5,907 nt of DNA. Origin: CAZILN01 sp964540005. Lineage in GTDB: Bacteria > Bacteroidota > Bacteroidia > Bacteroidales > SM23-62. Position numbers and translations under genes: made by a program. Below the pieces are notes generated by a model, which was given only the letters and a program-made list of their open reading frames with translations, did no database searches and had not been told where the DNA came from. This document shows positions 4,401-5,907 of this stretch, in pieces. The DNA is taken from NCBI GenBank assembly GCA_964540005.1, contig CAZILN010000018.1, positions 1-5,907 of the forward strand. The letters run 5' to 3'. Within the stretch, counting starts at the first letter, position 1, and each line of letters opens with the position of its first letter.

Positions 4401-5907
4401 CTAATCTTTACGGGAAACCCAGAGTGCAGCTCTTAACAGCATTTCCTGTACTTCAGGAGGAGACAAGGAAACAGCATCATGGCCCAGCAGGGTCTGAAAG
4501 ATCCTTCCCTGACCATAATTATAAACCCAGGCAAGGGGTTCATCCTGACCGGTATCCTTGGAGAGTGCAGTGATCAGGGCATCAACGTGTTCAGATCCTG
4601 ATTGCCTGTAATACAGTTCATCGAGTGTCTCGAAATCAGATAAGCCAGCTGTGATATAATGTGCCGTATCCTTTATGTTAACGGTAAACAAACCATAAGG
4701 GTCGTGTGCACTTTCTCCGTGGTGGTCCCAAACTCTTCGGCAGATCTTCCGGAACCCGGGCCAGTCTGAATCTTCTGCACCCGGCAGTGAATAATGCCAG
4801 GCACCGTTGGCAAAGTGGATGATCAACAGGCCTCCGCCCTGTTCAAGGTAAGCAGTAAATGCATCTTTTGAAGCCTGGCTTAATCCCCCGGGAACTTCCC
4901 AGTTACAATAGTTCAACACCAGGAAATCATAATCCATCAGGCTGTACTGGAAAAGATCCTCAATATTGGTTGATATATCAATGTGTATCTGTCCGTTTTT
5001 TGTCAGGGCATCAGTAATAACAGGCGTGGTCTCCTCCCAGGGATGGTCCGTGTGGTGGTGACCGGTCAGTACCAGTCCTTTTAAAGATTTATGGTAAATA
5101 AGCTGAGTCACTTCCCTGTCATTATAAAATGCAGCCTCAATACCTTCATCAGGCACCTCCATTCCGGCTGTCCATGCTACTGCATTCAGGATAAACTTAC
5201 GAAAATCCTCTATCCCGAAAGCATCCGGATAATGTCCCATGGTGGTTCCGAAACCACGTCCCCCGTCTTCACGTTCCACAGACCAGGCGACTACTTTACC
5301 CAGATACTGGTCAGTTTCAAGCTCCGGGACCACGACCAGCGGAACAAGCCGGGGATCATCTTCCCTGAATCGTATATCATAATAAAATTCTTCTTCATAG
5401 GTAAAACTGCTGACTCCGTTGCATACAGGATGATCATGATTGGGAAAGTCAATAGCTGCTGTAATGGTTATCAGATCAGAGTACCAGTTTTCCTCTCCAT
5501 TATCATCCAGCCAGTCGAAGTAACCTCCGGTCCAGTCCAGTATTTTTTCCCCATAATGATTGGGAGCGAAGGTAGTATAATGAAAAGTCAGCAGTCCGCA
5601 CCCCCTGTCCATTTGTTTCTGCATGATATCCATCCGTTCCTCTTCAAACATGAAGGGTATGGCTGTTTCAAGTTCATTTCTTCCGTCGGACATAGCAATG
5701 ATCAGATCGGCACTGTCCAGCAATGACGGGTCCTCCGGCCACCCATGGTATACCAGCCTGACATTCACATCGTCAAGATTTTCTGCATTTTCAAGCATGG
5801 CTTTCAAGAGACGGGCAGTTTTTATGTATTCGTGCATTCCGGCCGGATGACTCTTCTCACCAACAAGAATAACTATGCTGGTTGGTTCCTGTTTCACAAC
5901 GGTATTA
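4401..5907 (-). CDS. Tandem ThuA-like domain protein, N-terminus outside the window
   Basis: About 500 residues are visible, roughly twice the usual length of a ThuA protein, because two ThuA-like (glutamine-amidotransferase-like fold) domains are fused. Numbering from the GTG at 5897, domain 1 covers about 6-247 and domain 2 about 274-495. Matching landmarks are GLLTFHY (101-107) with GLLIIHFANGAWH (356-368), YEEEFYY (167-173) with LDELYY (425-430), VVAWSVE (202-208) with EPLAWVYN (453-460), GRGFGTTMGHY (213-223) with GRIFQTLLGHD (464-474), and the closing helices FILNAVAW (235-242) with MLLRAALW (486-493). ThuA was named from trehalose use in rhizobia, and the family is linked to 3-keto-sugar metabolism. 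The exact reaction here is unknown. The frame stays open to the right edge (Asn-Thr-Val precedes the GTG), so the GTG is probably not the start and a signal peptide or lipobox may lie beyond. A TetR-type gene follows downstream. Confidence 0.88.
   Translation of the reverse strand, partial: NTVVKQEPTSIVILVGEKSHPAGMHEYIKTARLLKAMLENAENLDDVNVRLVYHGWPEDPSLLDSADLIIAMSDGRNELETAIPFMFEEERMDIMQKQMDRGCGLLTFHYTTFAPNHYGEKILDWTGGYFDWLDDNGEENWYSDLITITAAIDFPNHDHPVCNGVSSFTYEEEFYYDIRFREDDPRLVPLVVVPELETDQYLGKVVAWSVEREDGGRGFGTTMGHYPDAFGIEDFRKFILNAVAWTAGMEVPDEGIEAAFYNDREVTQLIYHKSLKGLVLTGHHHTDHPWEETTPVITDALTKNGQIHIDISTNIEDLFQYSLMDYDFLVLNYCNWEVPGGLSQASKDAFTAYLEQGGGLLIIHFANGAWHYSLPGAEDSDWPGFRKICRRVWDHHGESAHDPYGLFTVNIKDTAHYITAGLSDFETLDELYYRQSGSEHVDALITALSKDTGQDEPLAWVYNYGQGRIFQTLLGHDAVSLSPPEVQEMLLRAALWVSRKD

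Noticed and set aside
5091..5726. A 211-codon plus-strand open frame opposite the tandem-ThuA gene
   Set aside because: It is antisense to a strongly supported coding region, and its translation shows no domain or secretion pattern.
1..5907. Mobile element, CRISPR array, tRNA, rRNA, riboswitch or defence system
   Set aside because: I looked for repeated spacers, transposase motifs, terminal inverted repeats and cloverleaf-like segments and saw none; the genes read as ordinary chromosomal metabolism and regulation.

Overview
The window looks like chromosomal DNA from a member of the Bacteroidota, probably an environmental polysaccharide or glycoside degrader. Signs of this are a DUF1080 (3-keto-disaccharide hydrolase) lipoprotein, tandem ThuA-type domains, a DUF2141 secreted protein, the start of an M28-type peptidase of the sort common in this phylum, A-rich leaders in place of strong Shine-Dalgarno sequences, and moderate GC. 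The phylum call is inferred from protein style; no rRNA or other marker gene is present.

Layout, left to right. (1) On the minus strand, a DUF1080 lipoprotein (248-994) is followed by the 5' end of a secreted M28-family peptidase-like gene (168 down to 1, cut by the window edge). The 79-base gap between them holds a perfect 8-bp hairpin. (2) A divergent intergenic region (995-1116) separates these from a plus-strand pair: an amidohydrolase (1117-2130) and, 10 bases later, a small secreted DUF2141 protein (2141-2566). (3) A good minus-strand intrinsic terminator (2566-2600) lies between this pair and a convergent minus-strand pair: a DUF2953/YtfI-like membrane-anchored protein (3013-3534) and a GerW/YtfJ-like protein (2629-3000). 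(4) Next comes a TetR/AcrR-type regulator (3654-4268, minus). (5) Last is a large protein with two ThuA-like domains (4401 to the right edge, minus), which is open at the window end and so probably lacks its N-terminus here.

Functionally there are two themes. DUF1080 and ThuA families are both linked to 3-keto-sugar chemistry (oxidation-driven breakdown of glycosides and disaccharides). The amidohydrolase and TetR regulator between them could belong to the same process, but no oxidoreductase or transporter is visible to prove it. The other theme is the DUF2953-GerW pair. It reproduces the ytfI-ytfJ arrangement known from endospore-forming Bacillus, but in what appears to be a non-sporulating lineage, so it probably has a role separate from sporulation. 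I see no mobile element, CRISPR array, tRNA, rRNA or defence system.
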